A DNA stretch of 64,000 nt, from positions 2,046,001-2,110,000 of the forward strand of contig NZ_CP087997.1 of assembly GCF_021044565.1 (NCBI RefSeq). Reading direction: 5' to 3'. Under the pieces are notes generated by a model that did not search any database, had not been told where the DNA came from, and saw only the letters and a list, made by a program, of their open reading frames with translations. A program made the translations under genes and the position numbers. Positions 31,777 to 41,976 of the stretch are shown here, piece by piece (position 1 is the first letter of the stretch; each line of letters begins with the position of its first letter). The DNA comes from Subtercola endophyticus. Lineage in GTDB: Bacteria; Actinomycetota; Actinomycetes; Actinomycetales; Microbacteriaceae.

Positions 31777-31881
31777 GGTGGAACTCCCTTACTTCAAGCC
31801 CTAAGTTTAGAGGTCGTGCGAATGTTCTGCTTGCTCGAGCGTCTCTCGTGGCGGTCTACTCGTGCGAGCTGCTCGAACCAG

Positions 31882-32607
31882 CTACTCGTGCGAGGTGTGA
31901 ACCAGCGTGCCGATCTCTTCGCCGAGAATGGCGCGGGCCACGTTGCCGTTGGGCTCCATGCCGAACACCACCATGGGCATCCGGTTGTCCATACACAAGC
32001 TGAACGCTGTGGAGTCGACGACCTTGAGCTCACGCTGCAGCGCGTCGATGTAGGTCAGCCGGTCGATCTTCTTGGCGTCGGGGTTGGTGCGCGGGTCGGA
32101 GTCGTAAACGCCGTCGACACCGTTCTTCGCGACCAGCACGACATCGGCGCCGATCTCGAGGGCGCGCTGGGCGGCGACCGTGTCGGTCGAGAAGTACGGT
32201 AGCCCGGCGCCGGCGCCGAAGATGACCACACGGCCTTTCTCGAGGTGCCGCTCGGCACGACGGGGGATGTACGGCTCAGCCACCTGGGTCATCGAGATGG
32301 CCGACTGCACCCGCGTCTCGGCCCCGGCCTGCTCCAGAAAGTCTTGCAGCGCGAGGGCGTTCATCACTGTGCCGAGCATGCCCATGTAGTCCGCTCGGCC
32401 GCGATCCATGCCCCGCTGGGAGAGCTCTGCACCACGAAAGAAGTTGCCGCCCCCCACAACGACGGCGATCTCAACGGTCTTTGCAGCCTCGGCTATCTCA
32501 CGAGCCAGTGCTCCGACGACATCGGGATTAACACCGAGTGCGCCACCGCCGAAAGCCTCCCCCGAGAGCTTCAGCAGTACACGCCTTTTCTTGGTTGTGT
32601 CTGTCAT
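31882..32607 (-). CDS. pyrH: UMP kinase PyrH
   Basis: Phosphorylates UMP to UDP with ATP, feeding pyrimidine nucleotide supply. The 241-aa amino-acid-kinase-fold protein has [45 protein letters not shown] and [13 protein letters not shown] motifs. This is the hexameric bacterial type, regulated allosterically by UTP and GTP. A strong terminator hairpin separates it from tsf, so it probably has its own promoter or depends on read-through. Confidence 0.97.
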   Translation of the reverse strand: MTDTTKKRRVLLKLSGEAFGGGALGVNPDVVGALAREIAEAAKTVEIAVVVGGGNFFRGAELSQRGMDRGRADYMGMLGTVMNALALQDFLEQAGAETRVQSAISMTQVAEPYIPRRAERHLEKGRVVIFGAGAGLPYFSTDTVAAQRALEIGADVVLVAKNGVDGVYDSDPRTNPDAKKIDRLTYIDALQRELKVVDSTAFSLCMDNRMPMVVFGMEPNGNVARAILGEEIGTLVHTSHE

Positions 32608-32675
32608 GTGAGGCAGATTCCCTTCGTCGCTACGTTCAACAGGCTACCGGTAAACCGGGTGACCTTTCGGGCGCG

Positions 32676-32705
32676 AAAAAGGGGCGACTTCCGCCGCCCC
32701 TTTTT
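32676..32705 (-). terminator. Intrinsic terminator after tsf
   Basis: A perfect 11-bp inverted repeat (AAAAAGGGGCG at 32676-32686, complement at 32695-32705) with an 8-nt loop, 12 bp past the tsf stop. On the minus strand the stem ends in five Ts. The A/T runs at both ends would allow use in either direction. Confidence 0.85.
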
Positions 32706-32716
32706 GATGTTTGTGG

Positions 32717-33547
32717 CTACGCGCCGACCTTGAACCGGGCGAAGCCCGTGATGGTCAGGCCTGCGTCGGCGACGACCTTGCCGACAGACAGCTTGTTGTC
32801 TTTGGCGTAGTCCTGGTCGAGCAGTGCGACCTGCTTGAAGTACCCGGTCAGGCGACCCTCGATGATCTTCGGCAGCGCCGCAGCAGGCTTACCCTCGTTT
32901 TCGGCGATCTCGGTCACGATCTTGCGCTCGGCCTCGACCGCGTCGGCGGGAACACCCTCGCGGTTCAAGTACTCGGGGTTCGCGAACGAAATGTGCTGCG
33001 CGATGCTGCGTGCAGTGTCTGCATCGTCACCGATGTAGCCCACGATGACGCCGACCTGCGGGGGCAGGTCTTTGCTCGTGCGGTGCAGGTAGATCGCGAA
33101 GTGCTCGCCGCCCACCTGGGCGACACGACGCAGTTCGAGCTTCTCGCCCAGAATCGCGGCCTCGTCGGTGATGACCTCGGCGACGGTCTGGTGCGGGCCG
33201 CAGGCGGCGCCCAGAGCTTCGGCGACGGTGCTCGCGTTCGCGGCGACGGTCGCGTCGAGAACCTTCTCGCTCAGGTCGATGAACTTCTGGTTCTTCGCCA
33301 CGAAGTCGGTCTCACAGGCCAGCTCGATGAGAGTGGCACTGTTGCCGTTCTCTTTAGCGGCTACAAGGCCCTCGCTGGTGGCGCGGCCTTCGCGCTTCGC
33401 CACGCCCTTCTGGCCCTTGAGACGCAGAATCTCGATGGCCTTGTCGATGTCACCATCGGCCTCGACCAGAGCGTTCTTGCTGTCGACCATTCCGGCACCG
33501 AGGCGGTCACGCAGGATCTTAACGTCGGCAACGTTGAAATTTGCCAT
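32717..33547 (-). CDS. tsf: Elongation factor Ts
   Basis: Nucleotide exchange factor for EF-Tu. The 276-aa product has the UBA-like N-terminal domain (VKILRDRLGAGMVDSKNAL), the EF-Ts signature GRATSEGLVA and the Asp-Phe contact with EF-Tu in ELACETDFVAKNQ. It follows rpsB on the same strand, separated by 99 bp that contain a hairpin, and ends at a strong terminator. AGGAG precedes the ATG. Confidence 0.97.
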   Translation of the reverse strand: MANFNVADVKILRDRLGAGMVDSKNALVEADGDIDKAIEILRLKGQKGVAKREGRATSEGLVAAKENGNSATLIELACETDFVAKNQKFIDLSEKVLDATVAANASTVAEALGAACGPHQTVAEVITDEAAILGEKLELRRVAQVGGEHFAIYLHRTSKDLPPQVGVIVGYIGDDADTARSIAQHISFANPEYLNREGVPADAVEAERKIVTEIAENEGKPAAALPKIIEGRLTGYFKQVALLDQDYAKDNKLSVGKVVADAGLTITGFARFKVGA

Positions 33548-33574
33548 GTGCTTTTTTTACTCCTAGCTAAATGA

Positions 33575-33600
33575 CTGTGCCCGAGTCACCCCGGGCACAG
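33575..33600 (-). other. Hairpin between rpsB and tsf (possible attenuator)
   Basis: A perfect 9-bp inverted repeat (CTGTGCCCG at 33575-33583 with its complement at 33592-33600) lies between the two co-directional genes. It has no T-tract. It could be a partial terminator or an RNA-processing site that sets the S2 to EF-Ts ratio. Confidence 0.55.
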
Positions 33601-33646
33601 CTTGTTGTCGTTTCTCGAGTCGCAATCGTGGTTGCGACCAGTGGTT

Positions 33647-34657
33647 CTATTCGGAGAGCGTTTCGCCGCGCGACGGGGCGACGGGGTGCGCCACCGGGTC
33701 GCCGATGTTCTTGCCGATGAGCTGCGCGTCAGCGTCGTTCTCTTCGGTGTTCGGCTCTTCGGCAAGCTCGACGATGTCTTCGACGATCTCCGCAGCATCG
33801 GTTGCAGCAGCCTCGACGACAGCCTCAGGCTGGCCCTCGACCTCGAGCTCGACGGCTACTTCGATTTCGGTCGCAGCCAGCTCGACGGTGCTCGTCTCGA
33901 GCAGCTCGCGCTCCCACTCGGCGAGGGGCTCGACGGCCGAGACGTTACCGGCCTCTTCGGGCTTCTGGTGACGCTGGATGAGGCCTTCGGCCGCAGCGTC
34001 GGCGATGATGCGAGTCAACAGGCCTACCGAACGGATGGCGTCGTCGTTACCCGGAATCGGGTACTGAACTTCGTCGGGGTCGCAGTTCGTGTCGAGAATG
34101 CCGATGACCGGGATGCCGAGCTTGCGGGCCTCGTCGATGGCGAGGTGCTCTTTCTTGGTGTCGACCACCCAGAGCGCCGACGGGGTCTTCGTGAGGTTAC
34201 GAATACCACCGAGGCTCTTGTGCAGCTTGTCGAGCTCGCGCTTCTTGATGAGCAGCTCTTTCTTCGTGAAACCGCTCTTCGCGGTGTCTTCGAAGTCGAG
34301 CTCTTCGAGCTCTTTCATGCGGGCGAGACGCTTCGACACCGTCTGGAAGTTGGTGAGGAGCCCACCGAGCCAGCGCTGGTTGACGTAGGGCTGGCCGACA
34401 CGGGTCGCCTGCTCGGCGATGGACCCCTGAGCCTGCTTCTTGGTGCCGACGAAAAGAACGGTGCCGCCGTGCGCCACGGTCTCTTTGACGTAGTCGTAGG
34501 TCTTGTCGATGTAGGCCAGCGACTGCTGCAGGTCGATGATGTGGCTGCCCGAGCGCTCGGTCAGAATGAAGCGCTTCATTTTCGGGTTCCACCGGCGGGT
34601 CTGGTGCCCGAAGTGAACGCCGCTGTCGAGCAGCTGGCGAATGGTTACAACGGCCAT
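33647..34657 (-). CDS. rpsB: 30S ribosomal protein S2
   Basis: Late-assembling small-subunit protein that docks S1-like factors. The 336-aa product starts [27 protein letters not shown] at ATG 34657, with AGGAGA upstream. It contains the family block [14 protein letters not shown] and the C-terminal [16 protein letters not shown]2 is usually 230-260 aa; here a Glu/Ala/Val-rich acidic tail of ~75 residues (from about 260) extends it, as in other Actinobacteria. The 232 bp upstream should hold its promoter and leader. Confidence 0.97.
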   Translation of the reverse strand: MAVVTIRQLLDSGVHFGHQTRRWNPKMKRFILTERSGSHIIDLQQSLAYIDKTYDYVKETVAHGGTVLFVGTKKQAQGSIAEQATRVGQPYVNQRWLGGLLTNFQTVSKRLARMKELEELDFEDTAKSGFTKKELLIKKRELDKLHKSLGGIRNLTKTPSALWVVDTKKEHLAIDEARKLGIPVIGILDTNCDPDEVQYPIPGNDDAIRSVGLLTRIIADAAAEGLIQRHQKPEEAGNVSAVEPLAEWERELLETSTVELAATEIEVAVELEVEGQPEAVVEAAATDAAEIVEDIVELAEEPNTEENDADAQLIGKNIGDPVAHPVAPSRGETLSE

Positions 34658-34889
34658 GGCCGTTCTCCTGTTCTGCGGGCCGCGGCGCACGGATGCACGG
34701 CGAACCCAAATCGGTTGCTAGCGACGACCGGATGATCGCCTCTCCTGGTGCCCGGCACAAACCCGCCGCACTTCGAACGCCGTTTGGGCGTCTGATTCGC
34801 AGACCGAATGGATTTGGCGGCCGAAACGGCACGCGTAGTCACCGCGACAAGCGCGGCGCGTCTACAAGAATAGCACCTTCGAACGGAAT

Positions 34890-36407
34890 TTACGCCGGGG
34901 CATCCGCCTTGAGGGCAGCGGCTGCCTTCGCCGCTCGTCCGCCGCGGTCGACCTTCAGATCATCCATACTCTCCAGCGACCGGCCCTTGGTCTCGGGAAC
35001 GGCGAAGAACACGAAGAAGAACGACACGAGCGCGAAGAACGCGTACATGCCGTAGGTGAAGGTGAGCGAGAAGTCAGACAGCGCCGGGAAGGTCTCGGTG
35101 ATGGCGAAGTTGGTGAGCCACTGAGCCGCAGCCGCAACGCCGAGCGCCTTGCCGCGAATGCGGTTCGGAAAGATCTCGCCGAGCAGAACCCAGACCAGCG
35201 GACCCCAGGTCGCACCGAAGCAGATCACGAAGAGGTTCGCGGCGACCAGCGCAATGGGCCCCCAGGCGCCCGGAAGAGAGGGGCTGCCGTTGACCTGAAC
35301 CGACTGCGCGAAGGCAAGCGCCATCACACCGAGCGAGATGAACATGCCGATCGAACCGCTGAGCAGTAGCGGCCTTCGACCGACCTTGTCGACGAAGAAG
35401 ATCGCCACGAAGGTGACGGCGACGTTCACCACCGACGTGACCACCGAGATCGTGAGAGACGTGCCCGGATTCGTGGTGTCGAAGCCGACCGAGGCCCACA
35501 ACGACGTCGAGTAGTAGAAGATCACGTTGATGCCCACAAGTTGCTGGAACATCGAGAGCAGAATGCCCACCCATACGACAGGCAGTAGACCGAACAGCTT
35601 GCCGCGTAGCGAGGCCGTTCGAGCGTTCTCCTTGTCTTCCTTCAGGGTGCGTTCGATCTCGTTCAGGGCATCGTCGACCTGATGCTTCGGCATGACACTG
35701 GCCAGAACGTCTCGCGCGTCATCCTGCCGCCCCTTGTTCGCCAGATACCTCGGCGATTCCGGTAACCGCAAGGCAAGCAGGCCGTAAACGATGGCCGGAA
35801 TGGCGCACATCACGAACATCCACCGCCAGGCGTCGGCGCCGAACCAGAGCGGACTGTTGGCGTCGCCGGCCGCATTCGCGAGAATCGCGTCAGAGAGCAG
35901 GGCGGCGAAGATACCGAGCGTGATGGCCAGTTGCTGCAGCGACGCGAGACTGCCGCGCACGGCCTTCGGCGCGATCTCGGCGATGTACGCCGGAGCGATC
36001 ACCGAGGCGATACCGATGCCGAGGCCGCCGAGCACGCGCCAGAGCACCAGATCCCACACGGCGAAGGCGAAGGCCGAGCCGATGGAGCTGACCAGAAAGA
36101 GCCCGGCGCCGATGAGCATGACCGGAATACGGCCCATGCGGTCGGCCAGCCGGCCGGCGAAGTAGGCGCCGATCGCGCAACCGAGCAAGGCTGAGGCGAC
36201 GACAAAACCGCTCAGCAGCGGAACGCCGCCCAGGTCGAAGTCGCTCTTGATCGCGTCGACCGCGCCGTTGATGACCGAGGAGTCGAACCCGAACAAGAAG
36301 CCGCCGAGGGCCGCCGCGATCGAAAGGCCGATCACCTTGCGATTGAGTTTTTTCTGCAGGTCTTTCTCTGAAACGCCAGACCCCGTTGTGCTAGCCGTGC
36401 CAGACAT
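34890..36407 (-). CDS. MFS sugar porter
   Basis: A 505-aa, 12-helix major facilitator of the sugar porter family (XylE/GLUT-like). Family marks are GFLFGFDSSVINGAVDAI in helix 1, RLADRMGRIPVML in loop 2-3, the PESPRYLANKGR motif, DKVGRRPLLLSG in loop 8-9 and PETKGRSLE at the end of helix 12. The QQLVGINVIFYYS segment in helix 7 is the sugar-binding stretch. It probably imports a hexose or pentose with protons. AAGGGG precedes the start. It sits as an insertion between rpsB and the M23 gene of the core block. Confidence 0.92.
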   Translation of the reverse strand: MSGTASTTGSGVSEKDLQKKLNRKVIGLSIAAALGGFLFGFDSSVINGAVDAIKSDFDLGGVPLLSGFVVASALLGCAIGAYFAGRLADRMGRIPVMLIGAGLFLVSSIGSAFAFAVWDLVLWRVLGGLGIGIASVIAPAYIAEIAPKAVRGSLASLQQLAITLGIFAALLSDAILANAAGDANSPLWFGADAWRWMFVMCAIPAIVYGLLALRLPESPRYLANKGRQDDARDVLASVMPKHQVDDALNEIERTLKEDKENARTASLRGKLFGLLPVVWVGILLSMFQQLVGINVIFYYSTSLWASVGFDTTNPGTSLTISVVTSVVNVAVTFVAIFFVDKVGRRPLLLSGSIGMFISLGVMALAFAQSVQVNGSPSLPGAWGPIALVAANLFVICFGATWGPLVWVLLGEIFPNRIRGKALGVAAAAQWLTNFAITETFPALSDFSLTFTYGMYAFFALVSFFFVFFAVPETKGRSLESMDDLKVDRGGRAAKAAAALKADAPA

Positions 36408-36544
36408 TGCTACCCCTTCGAACAGTGAAGCCGCGTCAGATGCCGCGGTGGATGGTTCTACTCACATCTCCGATCTTGGCACGATGATCCACAGATCGGG
36501 CGAAATGGCTCGGGGGTTGCGTTCGCGGCGACGACGCTGTTCGC

Positions 36545-37312
36545 ATGCGAAAAAACACAGTATGGGTGCGGGTTCTCCTGATCGTCGCTACGGTCGTCGT
36601 CGGCGGCGTCTGGGCGCCGGCGGCGAGCGGTGATCTCGCTGAGGTCGGCGGCGGCGTGCTAGCGGCGCCCGTGGGCGACCGGATGCACGGGGTGTGGCCC
36701 GTCGGCCCGCAACACGTGGTTCTTCGGGGCTTCGAAGCGCCAGAGACCCGCTATTCGGCCGGGCACCGCGGAATCGACCTGGCGGCCGACGTGGGCGAGC
36801 CCGTCGTCGCCACAGCGGCGGGGGTGGTGTCGTTCGCGGGAGTGGTTGTCGATCGCCCGCTGGTGTCGATCGTGCATCCCGGCGGTTTTGTCAGCACTGT
36901 CGAGCCCGTCTCGCCGATCGTCGCGGCAGGCGACGTCGTTGCTGCCGGAGAGCAGATCGGCGTTGTGGCGGCGTGGGTGCACTGCCCGGTGGCGTGCGTG
37001 CACCTCGGAGTGCGGCTGAACGGAGAATATGTGTCGCCGTTGTTGTTGCTCGGCGCGGTGCCGCGCGCGGTGCTGCTGCCGAATGCTGCGGATCCCGGCG
37101 CTGGCGCCGAACGAAGACGTATCGCCTTAGGCCCTCGGGTGGGCAGCGAGGTACGTCTGGCGAAGCCGCTCGGTCGTGACGTGGGTGTAGATCTGGGTGG
37201 TGCCGAGGCTGGCGTGGCCGAGCATCTCTTGTACCGCCCGAAGATCGGCTCCCCCGTCGAGCAGGTGCGTTGCCGCGGTGTGCCGAAACGCGTGGGGGCC
37301 CTCGGGGCCTGA
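36545..37312 (+). CDS. Secreted M23-family peptidase-like protein
   Basis: A 255-aa product with a Sec signal (helix at about 8-24) and a LysM-independent M23/LytM domain at about 55-165. The first zinc motif is seen as [16 protein letters not shown] (His74, Asp78). The second motif, normally HLHxG, reads CVHLGVRL, so its first His is Cys151 while His153 remains; catalytic activity is uncertain. A gene of this kind next to rpsB is typical of Actinobacteria. The frame continues about 62 codons beyond the likely domain end, running antisense through the last 186 bp of xerC. That tail is probably not conserved. Confidence 0.8.
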   Translation: MRKNTVWVRVLLIVATVVVGGVWAPAASGDLAEVGGGVLAAPVGDRMHGVWPVGPQHVVLRGFEAPETRYSAGHRGIDLAADVGEPVVATAAGVVSFAGVVVDRPLVSIVHPGGFVSTVEPVSPIVAAGDVVAAGEQIGVVAAWVHCPVACVHLGVRLNGEYVSPLLLLGAVPRAVLLPNAADPGAGAERRRIALGPRVGSEVRLAKPLGRDVGVDLGGAEAGVAEHLLYRPKIGSPVEQVRCRGVPKRVGALGA

Positions 37313-38170
37313 TCCGGGAACGCCCTGAAGCAGCTTCGAGACGAGGGCGTAGACCGAACGCGTGCCCATTCGCGCCCCGCGAGTGTTGAGAAACAGCGCG
37401 GAGGCCGCCGGCGCAGCTGCGACCGCCGCCTTCGCCCGCGCCGGCGACGGCACAGCCGCTGAGTCAGGGGCGCTCGCGCGAGCGAGCAGAGCGCGTCTGC
37501 CGTGTTCCCGATACTGGGCGATCGCTTCTGCCGCAGGCGCTCCGAACGGCACGACGCGCTGTTTCGAGCCCTTGCCGGTCACGAGCACCGTGCGCCGCGA
37601 ATCGTCGAGGTCGTCGACGTCGATGCCGACGAGTTCCGACACGCGCAAGGCTGAGGCGTACAGCAGTTCGACGATCGCCCGGTCACGCTCGGCAACCGGG
37701 TCGCCCTCCGCGGCCGCGATTTCGAGAGCGTCGAACAGCACCTGCATCGACGCGCGGCTCAGCACCCTCGGCAGAGACCGCTCGGGCTTGGGCGCGCGAA
37801 GTCGAATGGCGTTGTCGACGGGCTGCCGGTGGGTGCGTGACAGCCAGGCCGAGAAGCTCTTCGTCGTCGCAGATCGCCGCGCCAGGGTGGCTTTCGAGAA
37901 CCCCCGGTTCGATGCATCCCACAGCCAGTCGCGCAGCAATTCGAGCGTCAACTCCACATCGGAGGTTGCCGACGGCACGCTCGCGGCGGCAGCGGGAGCG
38001 GGGGCCGCAGCGGGAGCAGCGGACACAGCTCGGGCGGCAGCTTGTCGCTGCGCGGCGAACGCGCGAAGCGTCGCGAGGTCGGAGGAGTACGACCGGATGG
38101 TGTTCGGCGAATAGCCGCGCTCAAGCGCGAGGTACGACACGAAGTCGTCGATGCTCTGCCCGAGATCCAT
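37127..38170 (-). CDS. xerC: Tyrosine recombinase XerC
   Basis: Resolves chromosome dimers at dif together with XerD. The 347-aa protein has an N-terminal SAM-like domain starting [28 protein letters not shown]. The catalytic residues are Arg in [11 protein letters not shown], Lys in [25 protein letters not shown] (H-x-x-R), His in [15 protein letters not shown] and the nucleophile Tyr in that same segment. Ala/Pro-rich insertions at about 43-75 and 235-262 lengthen it beyond the usual ~300 aa. Start at ATG 38170 fits the family. Its position between dprA and rpsB is the conserved one, which argues against a phage integrase. Confidence 0.94.
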   Translation of the reverse strand: MDLGQSIDDFVSYLALERGYSPNTIRSYSSDLATLRAFAAQRQAAARAVSAAPAAAPAPAAAASVPSATSDVELTLELLRDWLWDASNRGFSKATLARRSATTKSFSAWLSRTHRQPVDNAIRLRAPKPERSLPRVLSRASMQVLFDALEIAAAEGDPVAERDRAIVELLYASALRVSELVGIDVDDLDDSRRTVLVTGKGSKQRVVPFGAPAAEAIAQYREHGRRALLARASAPDSAAVPSPARAKAAVAAAPAASALFLNTRGARMGTRSVYALVSKLLQGVPGSGPEGPHAFRHTAATHLLDGGADLRAVQEMLGHASLGTTQIYTHVTTERLRQTYLAAHPRA

Positions 38171-38234
38171 TCCTTCAGCATGCCCCACACGCGCCGTCGC
38201 ACGCCTCACCGACGACAGGCGCGCCGCCAACCGA

Positions 38235-39131
38235 TCACTCCGCTGGCGGAACCTGGCGGGAGAAGGCGTTTTTCTGCTCGGCAGGCGAGAGCGCTTCGAC
38301 CTTCGACACGAATTCTGCCGGGAACGACGTGACGACCTCGTAGTCGCCGATCGGCACGGCCGAGTGAACGACCTGGTCGTCGTAGACCGTGACGACGTTG
38401 ATGGATTGGCCGCCGTTCATCCCCGCGAGCAGACCACGCTCTGAGACGGTATCCATCGTGTAACACGTCGCGGCGGCCACCGAAATCGGAATTCCCGCGA
38501 ACAACGAGTGGGTCGAGTAGTGCAGGTGGCCGCCGAGAATGCCCCGAACATCCGTCGCCCGAACAACGTCGGCAAAGCGCTGCTGCTCCTGCAATTCAAG
38601 AATGGGCATCAATGGGAGTGTCGTCGGAATGGGCGGGTGATGCAACGCGATGAGCGTGCCCTTCGGCGCGGGCTGGGCCAGCACGTCGCCGAGCCAGGCC
38701 AGCTGCGCATCGGTGAGCTCGCCGTGATGAAAGCCGGGAACCGAGGTGTCGAGCGCAATGAGCCGCAACCCGTTCAGGTCGAAGACACGGTCGACGGGCT
38801 CGTCGCTCGCCGCGATGTCGAGCAGGTCGGTGCGCAGACGCTCGCGAGAGTCGTGGTTTCCCATCACCCAGACGAGTTGCGCCCCGAGGCGATCGGCCAC
38901 CGGTTCGACGATCGACCGGATGCGCGCGTAGGCGTCACTCTGCCCGAGGTCGGCGATGTCGCCGGTGAAGACGAGCGCGTCGAACCGAATGCCCGACGCC
39001 TCCAGCCTCGCCAAAATGCGAGAGAGCGTGGCGTCGGTGTTCACTGCACCGTAGAGCAGTGCCTCGTCGGCGAGAAAGTGCGTGTCGCTGATGTGCGCGA
39101 TCGTGTGGCTGGGTTGGGGGCTCGTCGTCAT
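38235..39131 (-). CDS. Metallophosphoesterase (CpdA/GpdQ-like)
   Basis: A 298-aa calcineurin-like phosphoesterase. All metal-site motifs are visible: AHISDTHF (D-x-H), FTGDIADLG (GD), [11 protein letters not shown] (GNH[DE]), LIALHHPP and GGHLHYST. The layout resembles 3',5'-cAMP phosphodiesterase CpdA and GpdQ; the substrate is not determined by sequence. It starts at ATG 39131, overlapping the dprA stop (ATGA), so it is translationally coupled to dprA. Confidence 0.9.
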   Translation of the reverse strand: MTTSPQPSHTIAHISDTHFLADEALLYGAVNTDATLSRILARLEASGIRFDALVFTGDIADLGQSDAYARIRSIVEPVADRLGAQLVWVMGNHDSRERLRTDLLDIAASDEPVDRVFDLNGLRLIALDTSVPGFHHGELTDAQLAWLGDVLAQPAPKGTLIALHHPPIPTTLPLMPILELQEQQRFADVVRATDVRGILGGHLHYSTHSLFAGIPISVAAATCYTMDTVSERGLLAGMNGGQSINVVTVYDDQVVHSAVPIGDYEVVTSFPAEFVSKVEALSPAEQKNAFSRQVPPAE

Positions 39132-40447
39132 GGTTCTATCTTCTTCCACCCGAGATCGACTTCGATCACATCACCGGCGACCTGCAGCACCCCGAGCATG
39201 GCCCTCGTGCGATCGATTCCCAGACCCGCACGCTTGGCCAGCTCCTCGGTTCTGCGTGCCGAGCGGTTGCTGAGAGCATCCATCAGCCGCAGTGTCTCGC
39301 CCGAACGGCGAGCCGCGCCATCCGCACCCCGCACCTCTTCGCCCGCGCCTTCGGCGCCTCTCTCCCCTCCTGTGCCCGACGCCGCACCCCGTTCGTCGCC
39401 CCGGCGAGGGAGAGCCTCACCGACGGCCAAGAACAGCCCGATGACCTCCTCGGAGTTCGTGACGCACTCGGCGTTGTACTCGCGCAGTAAGCGATGACAG
39501 CCCGCCGACGATGCAGACGTCACCGGGCCCGGCACAGCACCGAGCGGCCGGCCGATTGCCGCCGCGTGGGCTGCCGTATTGAGCGAACCGCTGCGAGTGC
39601 CCGCCTCCACCACCACGGTCGCGCGCGACAGAGCGGCGATGAGGCGGTTGCGCTGCAGAAACCTCCACTTGGTCGGCGGCGAGCCACAGGGCATCTCTGA
39701 GACCACCGCTCCCACCGACGCGATGCGCGTCAGCAGTGCGTCGTGGCCGCTGGGATAGAACCGATCGACCCCACCGGCCAGAAACGCGACAGTGAAGCCC
39801 GAACTCGCAAGGGCGGCTCGGTGCGCCATGCCGTCGATTCCGTAGGCCGCGCCCGAGACCACACCCACACCCCGGTCGCTGAGGCCTGCCGACATCTCCA
39901 TGGCCACATGCTCGCCGTAGCCGGTCGCGGCCCGCGCGCCGACGAGGGCGACCGAGTGGCTTGCTCGGCGAAACTCGGCCGGCCTTCCGCGCACCCAGAG
40001 CGCCAGGGGTTCATGTTCACCGAGGTCGGCGAGCGAGGTGGGCCACTCGGCATCGCTCGGCACGATGAGACGAGCACCGCACCGTGCCGCCGACTGCATG
40101 GAGTTCAGCGCCGCGGTCGAGCCCAGGCGAGGAGCCCACCGATCCAGCGCCTGGGACAGAACCGTAGACGACACCGTTTCGACACCGGCCTCCGCAAGCG
40201 CTTCGAGAATGCGGGCGTTCTTATGGCGCTCGAGCAGGGCACCAAGAGCTGCTGGCGCCCCGAGCGCACGAACCAGCGTGCCGGCCACGACATCTCCGGG
40301 CTCGGCGAGGCCGCTCCACGTCGCCCGCGCGAACCGCTCGGCAATGTCAAAGCGGGCGCCATCGTTTGCGGGCTCCTCGCCGTCGCGGTGGGTGATCGCC
40401 TTGACGGCGGTCGAGACGATCGTTTCATCGAGCGAGAAAATGGTCAT
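39128..40447 (-). CDS. dprA: DNA-processing protein DprA
   Basis: Binds single-stranded DNA entering by transformation and loads RecA. The 439-aa protein has the Rossmann-like DprA core (VALVGARAATGYGEHVAMEM, VVSGAAYGIDGMAHRAAL, GGVDRFYPSGHDALL, RNRLIAALSRATVVVEAGTRSGSLNTA). A winged-helix C-terminus follows after an unusually long Gly/Glu/Arg-rich linker (about 345-378). The start and stop both overlap neighbours by ATGA (comM upstream, phosphoesterase downstream). No competence machinery (comEA/EC) is in the window. Confidence 0.95.
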   Translation of the reverse strand: MTIFSLDETIVSTAVKAITHRDGEEPANDGARFDIAERFARATWSGLAEPGDVVAGTLVRALGAPAALGALLERHKNARILEALAEAGVETVSSTVLSQALDRWAPRLGSTAALNSMQSAARCGARLIVPSDAEWPTSLADLGEHEPLALWVRGRPAEFRRASHSVALVGARAATGYGEHVAMEMSAGLSDRGVGVVSGAAYGIDGMAHRAALASSGFTVAFLAGGVDRFYPSGHDALLTRIASVGAVVSEMPCGSPPTKWRFLQRNRLIAALSRATVVVEAGTRSGSLNTAAHAAAIGRPLGAVPGPVTSASSAGCHRLLREYNAECVTNSEEVIGLFLAVGEALPRRGDERGAASGTGGERGAEGAGEEVRGADGAARRSGETLRLMDALSNRSARRTEELAKRAGLGIDRTRAMLGVLQVAGDVIEVDLGWKKIEP

Positions 40448-41976
40448 GTCGCTAGTGACTTTCTGAGGTAGAGGGCACGGCCCACGTGGTCGAGATCGGG
40501 CTGGTCTGCGTCGTCGAGGTCGGCCAGAGTCCAGGCGACGCGCAGAATGCGGTCGTATCCGCGCATTGTGATGCCGCCCCTCTCGAGGGCCCGATCGAGC
40601 GAGGCTGTCACATCAAGACCGAGCCGTCGCGGGCCTGCGCGCAACCACTCGCCCGAAACTTGGTTGTTAAGACTCCAGGGAGTGTCGACGAGCCTTTCGG
40701 CCATTCGCCCGCGCGCGGCGGCAACCTGAGAGCGCGCCTTCGCCGTGGTCAGGCGCGGCTCGAGCTGTGCCGTGCGGAGTTCGCCCGCCGTCACGCGGCG
40801 CACCTGCACCTGAATGTCGATGCGGTCGAGCAGCGGCCCCGATAGCCGGGCGAGGTAACGCCGTCGGGTATTCGGTGTGCACACGCAGTTCGTCTCTGCG
40901 GCGCCGTACTGACCGCACGGGCACGGATTCGCCGCGAGCACGAGCTGAAACCTCCCGGGAAACCGTGCCACGGCGTTTGCGCGATGAATCGAGATGATGC
41001 CGGACTCGAGCGGTTGCCTCAGACAGTCGAGCACGTTGGTGGCGAACTCGGGTGCCTCGTCGAGAAAAAGTACCCCGTGACAGGCGCGCGCAGCCGCGCC
41101 CGGGCGAATCTGTTTCGATCCGCCGCCGATGAGCGATGCCGCTGTTGCGGTGTGGTGTGGACTCTCGAAGGGCGGCCGAGTGGCCAGCGTACGTGGAACA
41201 CCGGCACCGGCAAGTGACCGGATCGAGCTCACCTCGAGCGCCTGCGCGGTGTCGAGATCGGGCAGCAAGCCGGGCAGCCGAGCGGCGAGCATGGTCTTTC
41301 CGGCGCCAGGCGGGCCCAGCATGAACATGTGGTGACCTCCGGCCGCGGCGGCGACTAAGGCGAGCACGGAGTCGGGATTGCCGATGACGTCGGCGAGTTC
41401 GTAATGCGGTTCGTTATCGGTAACGAGCTCGCTGCCCTCGATGACCTCGAGGCCGACCGGGTCGAACGACCCGCCATGATAGATCGCCGCGTCACGCATC
41501 GAAACGACCGGCACTATGGTCACGTCGGGTACCAGCTCGGCCTCGTGCCGGTTGCCGGCCGGCACCATGAACGTGCGGAAACCGGCCCGAGCCGCCGCCG
41601 CTATCGCAGGTAGCACCCCGTTCATCGGCCGCAGCCGCCCGTCGAGACTCATCTCGCCGAGATGCACTACGCCCTCGACCGATCGAGCCGAGATGCTGCC
41701 CGACGACGCCAGAATGGCCATGGCGATCGCGAGGTCGAACGTAGAACCGTGCTTGGGCAGCGCCGCCGGGCTGAGGTTCACGGTGATCTTGCTCACCGGC
41801 AGCGGGCAGCCGGAGTTGCTCGCTGCCGCGCGCACCCTGTCACGGGCGTCAGCGAGCGCCGTGTCAGGCAACCCGATGATCATCAGCGTGGGCAACCCGT
41901 TGCCCATGTCGGCCTCGACCTCGACCATCGACCCGGTCATTCCGAGCAGCGCCACCGAATACGTGCGCGCCACCAT
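40444..41976 (-). CDS. comM: YifB/ComM-family Mg chelatase-like AAA+ ATPase
   Basis: AAA+ helicase-like protein; ComM drives branch migration during natural transformation. The 510-aa product has an N-terminal Lon-protease-like domain (about 1-165; GMTGSMVEVEADMGNGLPT), Walker A MLGPPGAGKTMLAARL, Walker B GVLFLDEAPEF, the ANPCPCGQYG segment and LLDRIDIQVQV. It lies in the yraN-comM-dprA order seen across bacteria. It overlaps yraN by one base (TGATG) and dprA by ATGA. Confidence 0.94.
   Translation of the reverse strand: MVARTYSVALLGMTGSMVEVEADMGNGLPTLMIIGLPDTALADARDRVRAAASNSGCPLPVSKITVNLSPAALPKHGSTFDLAIAMAILASSGSISARSVEGVVHLGEMSLDGRLRPMNGVLPAIAAAARAGFRTFMVPAGNRHEAELVPDVTIVPVVSMRDAAIYHGGSFDPVGLEVIEGSELVTDNEPHYELADVIGNPDSVLALVAAAAGGHHMFMLGPPGAGKTMLAARLPGLLPDLDTAQALEVSSIRSLAGAGVPRTLATRPPFESPHHTATAASLIGGGSKQIRPGAAARACHGVLFLDEAPEFATNVLDCLRQPLESGIISIHRANAVARFPGRFQLVLAANPCPCGQYGAAETNCVCTPNTRRRYLARLSGPLLDRIDIQVQVRRVTAGELRTAQLEPRLTTAKARSQVAAARGRMAERLVDTPWSLNNQVSGEWLRAGPRRLGLDVTASLDRALERGGITMRGYDRILRVAWTLADLDDADQPDLDHVGRALYLRKSLAT

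Noticed and set aside
37127..38170. Phage or integron integrase
   Set aside because: The position between dprA and rpsB and the sequence fit housekeeping XerC; no att repeats or phage genes nearby.
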